In this document: one piece after another, positions 1-5,076 of the stretch
How the letters are laid out: every line of letters starts with the position of its first letter
Position numbering within the stretch: the first letter of the stretch is position 1
From: a bacterium
GTDB taxonomy: Bacteria > UBP18 > UBA7526
Assembly: GCA_018903055.1 (NCBI GenBank)
Contig: JAHIPW010000093.1
Span: forward strand, 1-5,909
Direction: 5' to 3'
Length of the DNA stretch: 5,909 bases
The notes under the pieces: model-generated
Seen by the model: only the letters and a program-made list of their open reading frames with translations
Databases searched by the model: none
Told to the model about the DNA's origin: nothing
Program-made: the position numbers and the translations under genes

Positions 1-158
1 CTGGGGGAACATTACTGGGAATCATCAAGGTTTTAAAGAAAGCAGGAATCAAGATCGCAGATGTCATTACTGTCTTTGAAAGGGGAGAGGGGAAGAAAAG
101 AATAGAGAGAGAAACCGGCTTCAAAATAAAGACTCTCTTAAGAGTCAAGGATAGATAG
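1..158 (+). CDS. Type I phosphoribosyltransferase, C-terminal fragment
   Basis: Only the last 51 codons are present (reading from base 3, stop TAG at 156-158); the gene begins outside the window. The visible peptide opens with [15 protein letters not shown], which matches the end of the PRPP-binding loop (usually D-D-x-x-x-T-G-G-T) and the helix after it in type I phosphoribosyltransferases. It then runs through [17 protein letters not shown] and ends KTLLRVKDR. Family members transfer the ribose-5-phosphate of PRPP to a nucleobase, giving a nucleotide and pyrophosphate in the cytosol. The tail fits adenine/purine PRTs or orotate-PRT-like proteins. The substrate cannot be decided, because the hood region and most of the core are missing. 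The reading frame is the only open one of the three, and a strong terminator follows 38 bases after the stop. Confidence 0.75.
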   Translation, partial: GGTLLGIIKVLKKAGIKIADVITVFERGEGKKRIERETGFKIKTLLRVKDR

Positions 159-196
159 TCAATAGTTAACCACAGTAAAAGAGCCACTATGTCATT

Positions 197-224
197 AAAA
201 AAGGCCCGTAAGGGCCCTTTTTTT
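197..224. terminator. Bidirectional intrinsic terminator between convergent genes
   Basis: A five-pair G/C stem (GGCCC 203-207 with GGGCC 212-216) is closed by a GTAA loop, a GNRA-type tetraloop. A run of six A (197-202) lies on the left and seven T (218-224) on the right; C217 is the only unpaired base when the A and T runs are also paired. Read rightward it ends the phosphoribosyltransferase transcript. Read leftward the A-run becomes U6 and ends the DUF2148 transcript. The convergent arrangement of the two genes fits use in both directions. Confidence 0.85.
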
Positions 225-269
225 ATCCGCGGTTATCTGCGTTTCGATCAGCGGTTATCAGCGTCTATC
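225..269. repeat. Degenerate ~10-bp tandem array (ATCnGCGktt units)
   Basis: Four units follow one another: ATCCGCGGTT (225-234), ATCTGCGTTTCG (235-246, two bases longer), ATCAGCGGTT (247-256) and ATCAGCGTCT (257-266), then a further ATC. The array starts right after the terminator T-run and overlaps the last codons and TGA stop (258-260) of the DUF2148 gene. It resembles the ATCTGTG units at 3588-3614. No function can be read from it. Confidence 0.75.
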
Positions 270-788
270 GAAGAAAGGATTCTTTCCACTGATGCTTAAA
301 GGAATGCCGAAGGCGATCTTTACTTCCTTTCCCAATAATTTTAAATTGAGAGCAGCAATCCCTGCAGTATACATAATCCGATTATCTATATGAAAATTGG
401 CTGCCAACGAGACTGCGCTTCCTATAGCAATTCCCAGGTCTCCACTATTGAAGGCGCATATCCCGCCTGCCTTTTCCAGTTCCTTACAATTTTTGAAACC
501 ACATAACCCGCAGACCTCTAACCCGATGGGCCTTGCCTTGGTTCCTATTAAGACCAAAAGGGGCACCTTCCTTATATTCTCACTATCCCTTAAGAAGCTC
601 TTTCTTTTTTTCTTTCTTCCGATTCTCTCCATTTCATCTGCTAAGCGCTTCTTATCTTTACCGGTTATAATGACAGTTACAATATTATCCATCCCTTTGG
701 CCTTGGGCGCTGTGCGGGCACTGGCGCACATGAACTCCGCCACCTTCTTTATTACCTCTTTCTCTGCCTTGTTTCCTTTTTCTATCAT
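258..788 (-). CDS. DUF2148 / ferredoxin-domain protein (COG4739-like)
   Basis: This 176-residue protein resembles the uncharacterised DUF2148 family, described as containing a ferredoxin-like domain and found largely in anaerobes and archaea. Family-type blocks are visible in order: C21-ASARTAPKAKGMDN near the N-terminus; the cysteine cluster C93-x2-C96-x4-C101-x9-C111 in the stretch GLCGFKNC to GGICAFNSGDLGIA; DNRIMYTAG at 135-143; and GIPLSISGKNPFFDR at the end. Four clustered cysteines plus C21 suggest an Fe-S or other metal site, but the biochemical role is unknown. There is no signal peptide or membrane segment. The ATG at 788 is chosen because AAGGAG lies 5 bases upstream. A longer reading frame to a TTG at 815 would take its extra nine codons from repeat and Shine-Dalgarno sequence. 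The gene lies 116 bases downstream of the PBP gene on the same strand with no terminator between, so co-transcription is likely. Its last two codons and stop lie in a repeat array. Confidence 0.85.
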   Translation of the reverse strand: MIEKGNKAEKEVIKKVAEFMCASARTAPKAKGMDNIVTVIITGKDKKRLADEMERIGRKKKRKSFLRDSENIRKVPLLVLIGTKARPIGLEVCGLCGFKNCKELEKAGGICAFNSGDLGIAIGSAVSLAANFHIDNRIMYTAGIAALNLKLLGKEVKIAFGIPLSISGKNPFFDRR

Positions 789-793
789 ATTCT

Positions 794-799
794 CTCCTT
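794..799 (-). promoter_or_regulatory. Ribosome binding site fixing the DUF2148 start
   Basis: On the minus strand AAGGAG sits 5 bases before the ATG at 788-786. It falls inside the longer reading frame that begins at the TTG of 815, and nothing comparable precedes that TTG. This supports the shorter protein. Confidence 0.8.
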
Positions 800-808
800 T
801 AATCAATG

Positions 809-843
809 GCTTCAAGCTTCAAGTCGCAAGCCACAAGCTTCAA
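809..843. repeat. Heptamer array, consensus GCnnCAA (5 units)
   Basis: Five consecutive 7-bp units occur: GCTTCAA, GCTTCAA, GTCGCAA, GCCACAA, GCTTCAA. Three are identical and two diverge in the middle. The array lies between the PBP stop and the DUF2148 ribosome binding site, so it would be in the untranslated spacer of a PBP-DUF2148 transcript. It is degenerate and has no spacers, unlike a CRISPR array. Confidence 0.8.
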
Positions 844-864
844 ATACCAAAGTTGCCCTCTTTA

Positions 865-903
865 TAGCCAATAGCCTGTAGCCTGTAGCCTGTAGCCTGT
901 AGC
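865..903. repeat. TAGCCTG heptamer tandem repeat (4 perfect copies)
   Basis: Four exact TAGCCTG copies (872-878, 879-885, 886-892, 893-899) are flanked by a degenerate unit TAGCCAA (865-871) and a partial TAGC (900-903). The array ends one base before the stop codon of the PBP gene (905-907). It is a second, unrelated 7-bp-period array in the same 116-bp gap. Confidence 0.9.
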
Positions 904-904
904 T

Positions 905-3376
905 TTATTCACTATAAGTTTCTTCGCTTATGCTTATTGGCGCTTCACTGACGGTTAATAGTTCTTCTAGGGGTATAAGTTCCAGGTTGAAGGGGCTTTC
1001 CAATTCCTTCTTCTTCTGGGGCTCGATGAGCCTCAGGCCCAGACCCTTCCCAGGAACCCCTTCTGAGCCGTGCAAGTCGCAGTATTCTGTAGGCTCCGTT
1101 CCATCTAAGAAGGCCTCCACCATTACCTGGGGGCACTCCTTGGTTGCTAATAGGCCACTCTCCGGACAGACCCGAGTAAAAGTCAAGCCCTTCTCTGGAA
1201 TCGGGAATTCCCTGATCGGTCTATCTTTAAAGACCGCTCTCATAAAGTCTGTCCATATCGGTCCCGCTACCTGGGAACCGGTCATATCCTTACCCAGGGA
1301 TATTTTCTCATCAAAACCTACCCAGACGCAGGTTACTAAATCAGGAGTGAAGCCGATGAACCAGGCATCGGTGCACTCATCCGTGGTTCCCGTTTTGGCG
1401 GCGCAGGGGTGGCCCACTGCCCGTGCCCTCCAGCCCGTGCCATGTTCCACCACTCCCCGCAAAAGATTGGTCATGACATAGCAGGTGGCGGGCTTTAAGA
1501 CCTCCGCCTCCTTGGGAAAATTCTCCTCTAAGATGTTTCCACTTCGATCCTCTACTTTTAAGATGGATAGAGGCTCAGTCTTTATTCCCTGATTGGGAAA
1601 GACCCCGTAGGCCGAGGCCATCTCTAAGGGAATGACCTCCGAGGTTCCCAAGGCCAAAGAGAGATCCGGGCCAAGATAACTCTCAATGCCCATTCTGTGA
1701 GCACAACTAATTACTTTCTTAACCCCGATCTTTTCCAGTAGTTTTACGGTAACCACATTCCTCGACTGGGCCAGGCCCACCCTTAAGGTAGTGGGTCCGA
1801 TAAACTTCTCATCGTAATTCTTGGGGGTCCACTTCTCACCCCAGTCATCATAGATTACTGGAGCATCGATTATGATATAGGTGGGGGAGTAGCCACTGTC
1901 AATGGCTGCGGTATAGATGAAGGGCTTGAAAGAAGAACCCGGCTGTCTTTTAGCCTGGGTTACCCTGTTGAACTCGCTCTCCTCAAAGTCATATCCTCCC
2001 ACCATGGCCTTAATGTATCCTGTGGAGGGCTCCAGAGCGACAATGGCTCCCTGAACCTTTGGCTTCTGCTCCAGGGCTAATATTATTCCCTCTTTCTCTC
2101 TATCCAGTTCAACGACTCTGACATCTACCTTATCCTTCGGCTTCAGTATAGTAGAGGAATACTTAAAACCCGTCCAGGCAATATTTTTAGCGGGAAGGGT
2201 TCCTTCTAATCCTCCTCCTAGGTCTATTAAGGCAAAGGTGCTGGTGGCCTTCACCACTATCCCAGAATAAACTTCTCCCTCCTCAAGCAGGGCCAGGATA
2301 CGGGATCTCTTCTCCTTGGCAAATAGGGCCAATTCCTCCTCCGTTGCTTTCTCTGGTTTCCTCCAGCCAAAGGTCTTGTCTACATTTCTTAAACCTTCTT
2401 TAAATGATTTTTGAGCAATCTTCTGCATCTCTAAATCTAAAGTGGTATAGACTTTGAGCCCTCCCCGATAAATAGCATGGGTTCCGTATCTTCTCTCCAG
2501 CTGGCGCCTGATATGCTCCACAAAATAGGGAGCCTCATTCTCACCCGCGGTAAGCCTCTTTAATTCCAGGGGCTCCTGGTCTACCTGGGCTGCCTCTTCC
2601 TCTGTGATAAAACCTTCCTTGACCATCCTTCTCAAGGCATGGGCCCTCCTTTCCAGGGCTAACTTCGGATTATTATAGGGGGAATAGTGGAAGGGCGCTC
2701 TGGGAAGGCCGGATAAAAGGGCAGACTCCGCTAAGGTTAATTCCTGGGCGTGTTTTCCAAAGTAGTTGTTGGCTGCGGCCTCTACCCCATAGGCCCCATG
2801 GCCAAAGTATATCTGATTGAAGTATAACTCCAGTATTTCATCTTTGGAGTATCTGTGCTCAATCTGGAGGGCTAAGACCGCCTCCTTTATCTTCCTCCTT
2901 ATGGTCTTCTCTGGAGTAAGAAAGAGAAGCTTGGAAAGCTGCTGGGTGATGGTTGAACCTCCTTCCACAATACTTCTCGCCTTTAGGTTCACCCAGAGAG
3001 CCCTCACAATTCCCGGAAAGTCTATTCCACAGTGTCTATAGAACCTGGAATCCTCAACAGCGATGGTAGCATCCAAGAGGCTCTTGGGAACAGAGGTCAG
3101 GGGAATGAGTATCCTTCTCTCTTCGGCAAACTGGCCGATTAACTGCCCGTTTGTATCATATATCTTAGTAATGATTCCTGGCCGGTACTCCTCAAAGGCA
3201 CGGATGGAGGGCAGGGTGGAAAGGTAAAGGTGGAGAGGTACTATGATCAAGCCTAAAATAATAAGAGAAAATAGGCTCAAGATACTAATGAAAGCGATTT
3301 TATCCCTCTTTGAGCCAGATTTCTTTATCTTCTCCCAGGTTTTCTTTAAATCTTTAAACCCCGTTAGAAATGCCAT
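905..3376 (-). CDS. mrcA: Class A penicillin-binding protein (PBP1A family)
   Basis: This 823-residue bifunctional peptidoglycan synthase polymerises lipid II and cross-links the stem peptides on the outer face of the inner membrane. A short basic cytoplasmic tail precedes one membrane helix (about 27-50). The GT51 glycosyltransferase domain follows: catalytic E108 in EDSRFYRHCGID, GGSTITQQL (139-147), RKIKEAVLALQIE (161-173) and ELYFNQIYFGHGAYGVEAAA. Residues about 340-440 form an OB-like insert typical of Gram-negative-type PBP1A. The transpeptidase has nucleophile S481 in SSFK (481-484), SRN (538-540) and KTGT (661-664). All catalytic motifs are intact. A C-terminal tail carries C737, C748 and C766, as in many PBP1A proteins. 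Length is normal. The ATG has AAGGAG 4 bases upstream, and no other ATG precedes the GT51 domain. Codons 2-7 coincide with a repeat also found twice in the leader. The symbol is by family; ponA is used in other lineages. Confidence 0.96.
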   Translation of the reverse strand: MAFLTGFKDLKKTWEKIKKSGSKRDKIAFISILSLFSLIILGLIIVPLHLYLSTLPSIRAFEEYRPGIITKIYDTNGQLIGQFAEERRILIPLTSVPKSLLDATIAVEDSRFYRHCGIDFPGIVRALWVNLKARSIVEGGSTITQQLSKLLFLTPEKTIRRKIKEAVLALQIEHRYSKDEILELYFNQIYFGHGAYGVEAAANNYFGKHAQELTLAESALLSGLPRAPFHYSPYNNPKLALERRAHALRRMVKEGFITEEEAAQVDQEPLELKRLTAGENEAPYFVEHIRRQLERRYGTHAIYRGGLKVYTTLDLEMQKIAQKSFKEGLRNVDKTFGWRKPEKATEEELALFAKEKRSRILALLEEGEVYSGIVVKATSTFALIDLGGGLEGTLPAKNIAWTGFKYSSTILKPKDKVDVRVVELDREKEGIILALEQKPKVQGAIVALEPSTGYIKAMVGGYDFEESEFNRVTQAKRQPGSSFKPFIYTAAIDSGYSPTYIIIDAPVIYDDWGEKWTPKNYDEKFIGPTTLRVGLAQSRNVVTVKLLEKIGVKKVISCAHRMGIESYLGPDLSLALGTSEVIPLEMASAYGVFPNQGIKTEPLSILKVEDRSGNILEENFPKEAEVLKPATCYVMTNLLRGVVEHGTGWRARAVGHPCAAKTGTTDECTDAWFIGFTPDLVTCVWVGFDEKISLGKDMTGSQVAGPIWTDFMRAVFKDRPIREFPIPEKGLTFTRVCPESGLLATKECPQVMVEAFLDGTEPTEYCDLHGSEGVPGKGLGLRLIEPQKKKELESPFNLELIPLEELLTVSEAPISISEETYSE
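3358..3371. repeat. Repeat copy 1 (ACCCCGTTAGAAAT) inside PBP codons 2-7
   Basis: The 14 bases ACCCCGTTAGAAAT read on the minus strand as ATTTCTAACGGGGT and encode part of residues 2-7 (AFLTGF) of the PBP. An exact inverted copy lies at 3441-3454 and a near copy (CCCCTGTTAGAAAA) at 3407-3420. The start of the gene therefore overlaps a local repeat family. Confidence 0.8.
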
Positions 3377-3380
3377 TTAT

Positions 3381-3386
3381 CTCCTT
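3381..3386 (-). promoter_or_regulatory. Ribosome binding site of the PBP gene
   Basis: AAGGAG on the minus strand lies 4 bases before the ATG at 3376-3374. It follows an A-run and lies between two copies of the CCCCGTTAGAAAT repeat. Confidence 0.8.
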
Positions 3387-3406
3387 TTTTCAATAATCCT
3401 ACTTTC

Positions 3407-3453
3407 CCCCTGTTAGAAAATATTCAGCTTTGCCCTGAAGATTTCTAACGGGG
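3407..3453 (-). promoter_or_regulatory. Stem-loop in the PBP 5' leader
   Basis: On the minus-strand transcript, CCCC pairs with GGGG, GUUAGAAA with UUUCUAAC, and UUCAG with CUGAA. This gives 17 pairs broken by one bulged A and a 2-by-3 internal loop, with a 7-base terminal loop (GGCAAAG). It falls between the predicted transcription start (~3480) and the ribosome binding site, and no U-run follows, so it is not an intrinsic terminator. The 5' arm could instead pair perfectly over 14 bases with PBP codons 2-7. A regulatory role is inferred, not shown. Confidence 0.6.
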
Positions 3454-3479
3454 TAAACATTCCTACTCCTATTCAGGTA

Positions 3480-3515
3480 ATTTTAAAGTATATCAAAATT
3501 AAGTCAAAAAGTCAA
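3480..3515 (-). promoter_or_regulatory. Sigma-70-type promoter(s) for the PBP gene
   Basis: On the minus strand TTGACT (3515-3510) is followed after 17 bases by TATACT (3492-3487); each box matches the consensus at five of six positions. A second overlapping pair, TTGACT (3507-3502) and TAAAAT (3485-3480) with 16 bases between, is nearly as good. Transcription would start near 3480 or 3473 and give a leader of about 100 bases. No other credible promoter was seen between the hairpin at 3526-3557 and the gene. Confidence 0.7.
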
Positions 3516-3525
3516 AAAATTTTAA

Positions 3526-3647
3526 AGAGGTCTCTGAAACTTTTTTCAGAGACCTCTGATTACACCGATTACCTCAGCAATAAAAAAATCTGTGCAATCT
3601 GTGTTTTATCTGTGAAATCAGAGATTTCTGACTTTTTCAGAAATCTC
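3526..3647. repeat. Three-stem-loop element between divergent promoters
   Basis: Stem-loop 1 (3526-3557) has 14 perfect pairs and a 4-base loop. Stem-loop 3 (3621-3647) has 11 perfect pairs and a 5-base loop. In between, CTGATTACACCGAT (3556-3569) is a 12-of-14 inverted match to ATCTGTGAAATCAG (3608-3621) and could form a third stem. ATCTGTG occurs three times (3588-3594, 3597-3603 and 3608-3614), and GATTAC twice on the left (3558-3563 and 3567-3572). The element lies between the PBP promoter and the tyrS promoter, so it should not be in either mature leader. It could be a MITE- or REP-like dispersed element or a protein-binding site. Confidence 0.7.
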
Positions 3648-3660
3648 CTAAAAATTTCCT

Positions 3661-3689
3661 TTGCTTTTAGAAAGAAATTATGCTAAACT
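3661..3689 (+). promoter_or_regulatory. Probable tyrS promoter with extended -10
   Basis: TTGCTT (3661-3666) lies 17 bases before TAAACT (3684-3689), which is preceded by TGC, an extended -10 arrangement. The -35 box is weak. The leader would be only about 15 bases, leaving no room for a T-box or attenuator. Confidence 0.5.
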
Positions 3690-3699
3690 AAAAATTTGT

Positions 3700-3703
3700 G
3701 AGG
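3700..3703 (+). promoter_or_regulatory. Ribosome binding site of tyrS
   Basis: GAGG in GTGAGGTG lies 7 bases before the ATG at 3711. It supports this start, which also gives a protein of normal family length. Confidence 0.7.
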
Positions 3704-3710
3704 TGTATTA

Positions 3711-4895
3711 ATGAAGGATTCAGAAGCAATAAGAAAGGGAACGGTCGAGATACTAACTGAGGATGAACTAAAAGATTGCCTGAAAAGGAAGAGACCCATG
3801 AGGGTAAAGTTCGGGGCAGATCCTACCGTTCCTGATATCCATCTGGGCCATACTGTCGTTCTGCAGAAGTTAAAACAATTCCAGGCCCTGGGGCATAAGA
3901 TTATCTTTGTTATCGGGGACTTTACGGCAAGGATTGGCGACCCCTCGGGAAGAATGGAGACCAGAAAGCCCTTAAGCAGAAAAGAGGTCTTAAGGAATGC
4001 CCGGACCTATCAGGACCAGATATTTAAGATCCTGGATAGGAAGAAGACCAGAGTAGTCTTTAACAGCGCCTGGCTTGATAAATTGATCTCCCGGGATATA
4101 TTCAACTTAGCCTCGAAGTATACTGTGGCTCGAATGTTGGAAAGGGACGATTTTTCTCTGAGGTATAAGAAAGAGCACCCCATTTCCATTCATGAATTCC
4201 TCTATCCCTTAATTCAGGGATACGATTCCATTGTCTTAAAGGCTGATGTTGAGATAGGGGGGACAGATCAGAAGTTCAATATGCTGGTTGGTAGAGCATT
4301 ACAGAAAGAGTATGGCCAGAAGCCCCAGGTGGTGATTACTATGCCCCTCTTAGAAGGAACAGATGGAATTAGAAAGATGAGCAAGACCTATGGCAACTAT
4401 ATCGGGATAAGCGAACCACCTAAGGAGATATTCGGCAAATTAATGTCTGTCTCTGATGAGTTATGCTTGAGATACTGGGAATTATTGACCGATATCTCTC
4501 CTTCAGAGTTAGCAAAGATGAAGAGGGATCTGAAGAGTGGAAGGCTACATCCCAAGGAAGTAAAGAAGAATCTGGCGCTAAAAGTAGTGGAAATGTATCA
4601 TAGCAAGAAGGCCGCTAAAGAAGCAGCAGAAGAATTTGAAGAGGTTTTCAAAAAAAAGAAATTACCTCACAGAATACAAAAGATAAAAATTGTTAAGAAG
4701 AAGATATGGGTCGTTAAACTATTGACTACATCTGGAATGGTAAAGAGCTCTTCTGAGGCCAGACGCTTAATTCAACAGGGAGCAGTTACCTTAGATGGAG
4801 AAAAGATTACCGACCCAGAGAAGGAACTAATCATCAGAGAAGGAGCCATCCTTAAAGTAGGAAAGAGAAGGTTCGCTAGAATAGTAAGAAAGTGA
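3711..4895 (+). CDS. tyrS: Tyrosyl-tRNA synthetase (TyrRS type 2 / TyrZ-like)
   Basis: This 394-residue cytosolic class I aminoacyl-tRNA synthetase activates tyrosine with ATP and charges tRNA-Tyr. The Rossmann catalytic domain has the HIGH-type signature H44-L-G-H47 in [16 protein letters not shown], and the ATP-binding loop appears as KMSKT (222-226) where the usual form is KMSKS. The tyrosine pocket and dimer-core blocks are present: [15 protein letters not shown] (135-149), [13 protein letters not shown] (161-173) and GGTDQKFN (183-190). A lysine-rich linker (about 290-332) leads to an S4 RNA-binding domain (about 333-394) with [18 protein letters not shown]. These blocks fit the type 2 bacterial form rather than the longer type 1. 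It reads divergently from the PBP gene, and its own promoter lies just upstream. Its last codons and TGA stop fall in the first unit of an 8-bp repeat array. No terminator was found after it. Confidence 0.96.
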   Translation: MKDSEAIRKGTVEILTEDELKDCLKRKRPMRVKFGADPTVPDIHLGHTVVLQKLKQFQALGHKIIFVIGDFTARIGDPSGRMETRKPLSRKEVLRNARTYQDQIFKILDRKKTRVVFNSAWLDKLISRDIFNLASKYTVARMLERDDFSLRYKKEHPISIHEFLYPLIQGYDSIVLKADVEIGGTDQKFNMLVGRALQKEYGQKPQVVITMPLLEGTDGIRKMSKTYGNYIGISEPPKEIFGKLMSVSDELCLRYWELLTDISPSELAKMKRDLKSGRLHPKEVKKNLALKVVEMYHSKKAAKEAAEEFEEVFKKKKLPHRIQKIKIVKKKIWVVKLLTTSGMVKSSSEARRLIQQGAVTLDGEKITDPEKELIIREGAILKVGKRRFARIVRK

Positions 4896-4951
4896 GAAAG
4901 TGAAAAAGGGAAACGAAGAAACGGGGAATCGGAGAATCGGGGAAAGTGAGA
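4888..4951. repeat. Degenerate 8-bp tandem array (8 units)
   Basis: Eight octamers follow without gaps: GAAAGTGA, GAAAGTGA, AAAAGGGA, AACGAAGA, AACGGGGA, ATCGGAGA, ATCGGGGA and AAGTGAGA. The shared pattern is an A-rich first half and a G-rich second half ending in A. The first unit contains the last tyrS codon (part) and its TGA stop (4893-4895); the rest is in the gap before the deaminase. Confidence 0.75.
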
Positions 4952-4956
4952 AATAC

Positions 4957-4991
4957 AATAATGAAAAATGAAAAATTAGCAATGCAAAATG
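4957..4991. repeat. Degenerate 7-bp array (AAAAATG-like, 5 units)
   Basis: Five heptamers run AATAATG, AAAAATG, AAAAATT, AGCAATG and CAAAATG, six bases after the 8-bp array ends. Low complexity makes the call weaker than for the other arrays. The remaining gap (4992-5066) is AT-rich and shows nothing clear beyond a 7-base inverted repeat (GTGATTT 5015-5021 with AAATCAC 5041-5047). Confidence 0.55.
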
Positions 4992-5068
4992 AGTACAGAA
5001 TACTAATCCCATTGGTGATTTTATCGCCATAATCATTATTAAATCACTGTCATCATTCCGAACAACGT

Positions 5069-5072
5069 GAGG
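5069..5072 (+). promoter_or_regulatory. Ribosome binding site of the deaminase gene
   Basis: GAGG (within GTGAGG) lies 4 bases before the ATG at 5077, slightly close but acceptable. No earlier in-frame start has a better site. Confidence 0.65.
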
Positions 5073-5076
5073 AAAA

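Noticed and set aside
131-146. GACTCT/AGAGTC hairpin with 4-base loop near the end of the phosphoribosyltransferase gene
   Set aside because: It is a short 6-bp stem inside coding sequence with no T-run; the true terminator follows at 197-224.
397-867. Plus-strand reading frame of 156 codons
   Set aside because: It lies opposite the DUF2148 gene, has low-complexity hydrophobic composition and no ribosome binding site or family features.
809-903. CRISPR-like array
   Set aside because: Units are 7 bp, contiguous and without spacers, so they are simple tandem repeats.
930-1481. Plus-strand reading frame of 183 codons, and a minus-strand frame at 945-1136
   Set aside because: Both overlap the well-supported PBP gene in other frames and show no recognisable motifs.
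2817-3041. Plus-strand reading frame of 74 codons
   Set aside because: It is antisense to the GT51 domain of the PBP gene, with no supporting features.
3526-3557. Strong 14-bp hairpin as an intrinsic terminator
   Set aside because: No T-run follows directly on either strand, and the site lies between divergent genes, where no transcript needs ending.
3526-3710. T-box riboswitch or attenuator upstream of tyrS
   Set aside because: Aminoacyl-tRNA synthetase genes often have T-box leaders, but no T-box core (AGGGTGG-type) or terminator with a T-run is present. The predicted promoter at 3661-3689 also leaves only about 15 bases of leader.
5012-5047. Possible promoter and inverted repeat before the deaminase gene
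   Set aside because: TTGGTG (5012-5017) has no well-spaced good -10 box, and the 7-base inverted repeat has a 19-base AT-rich loop; both are within chance expectation.
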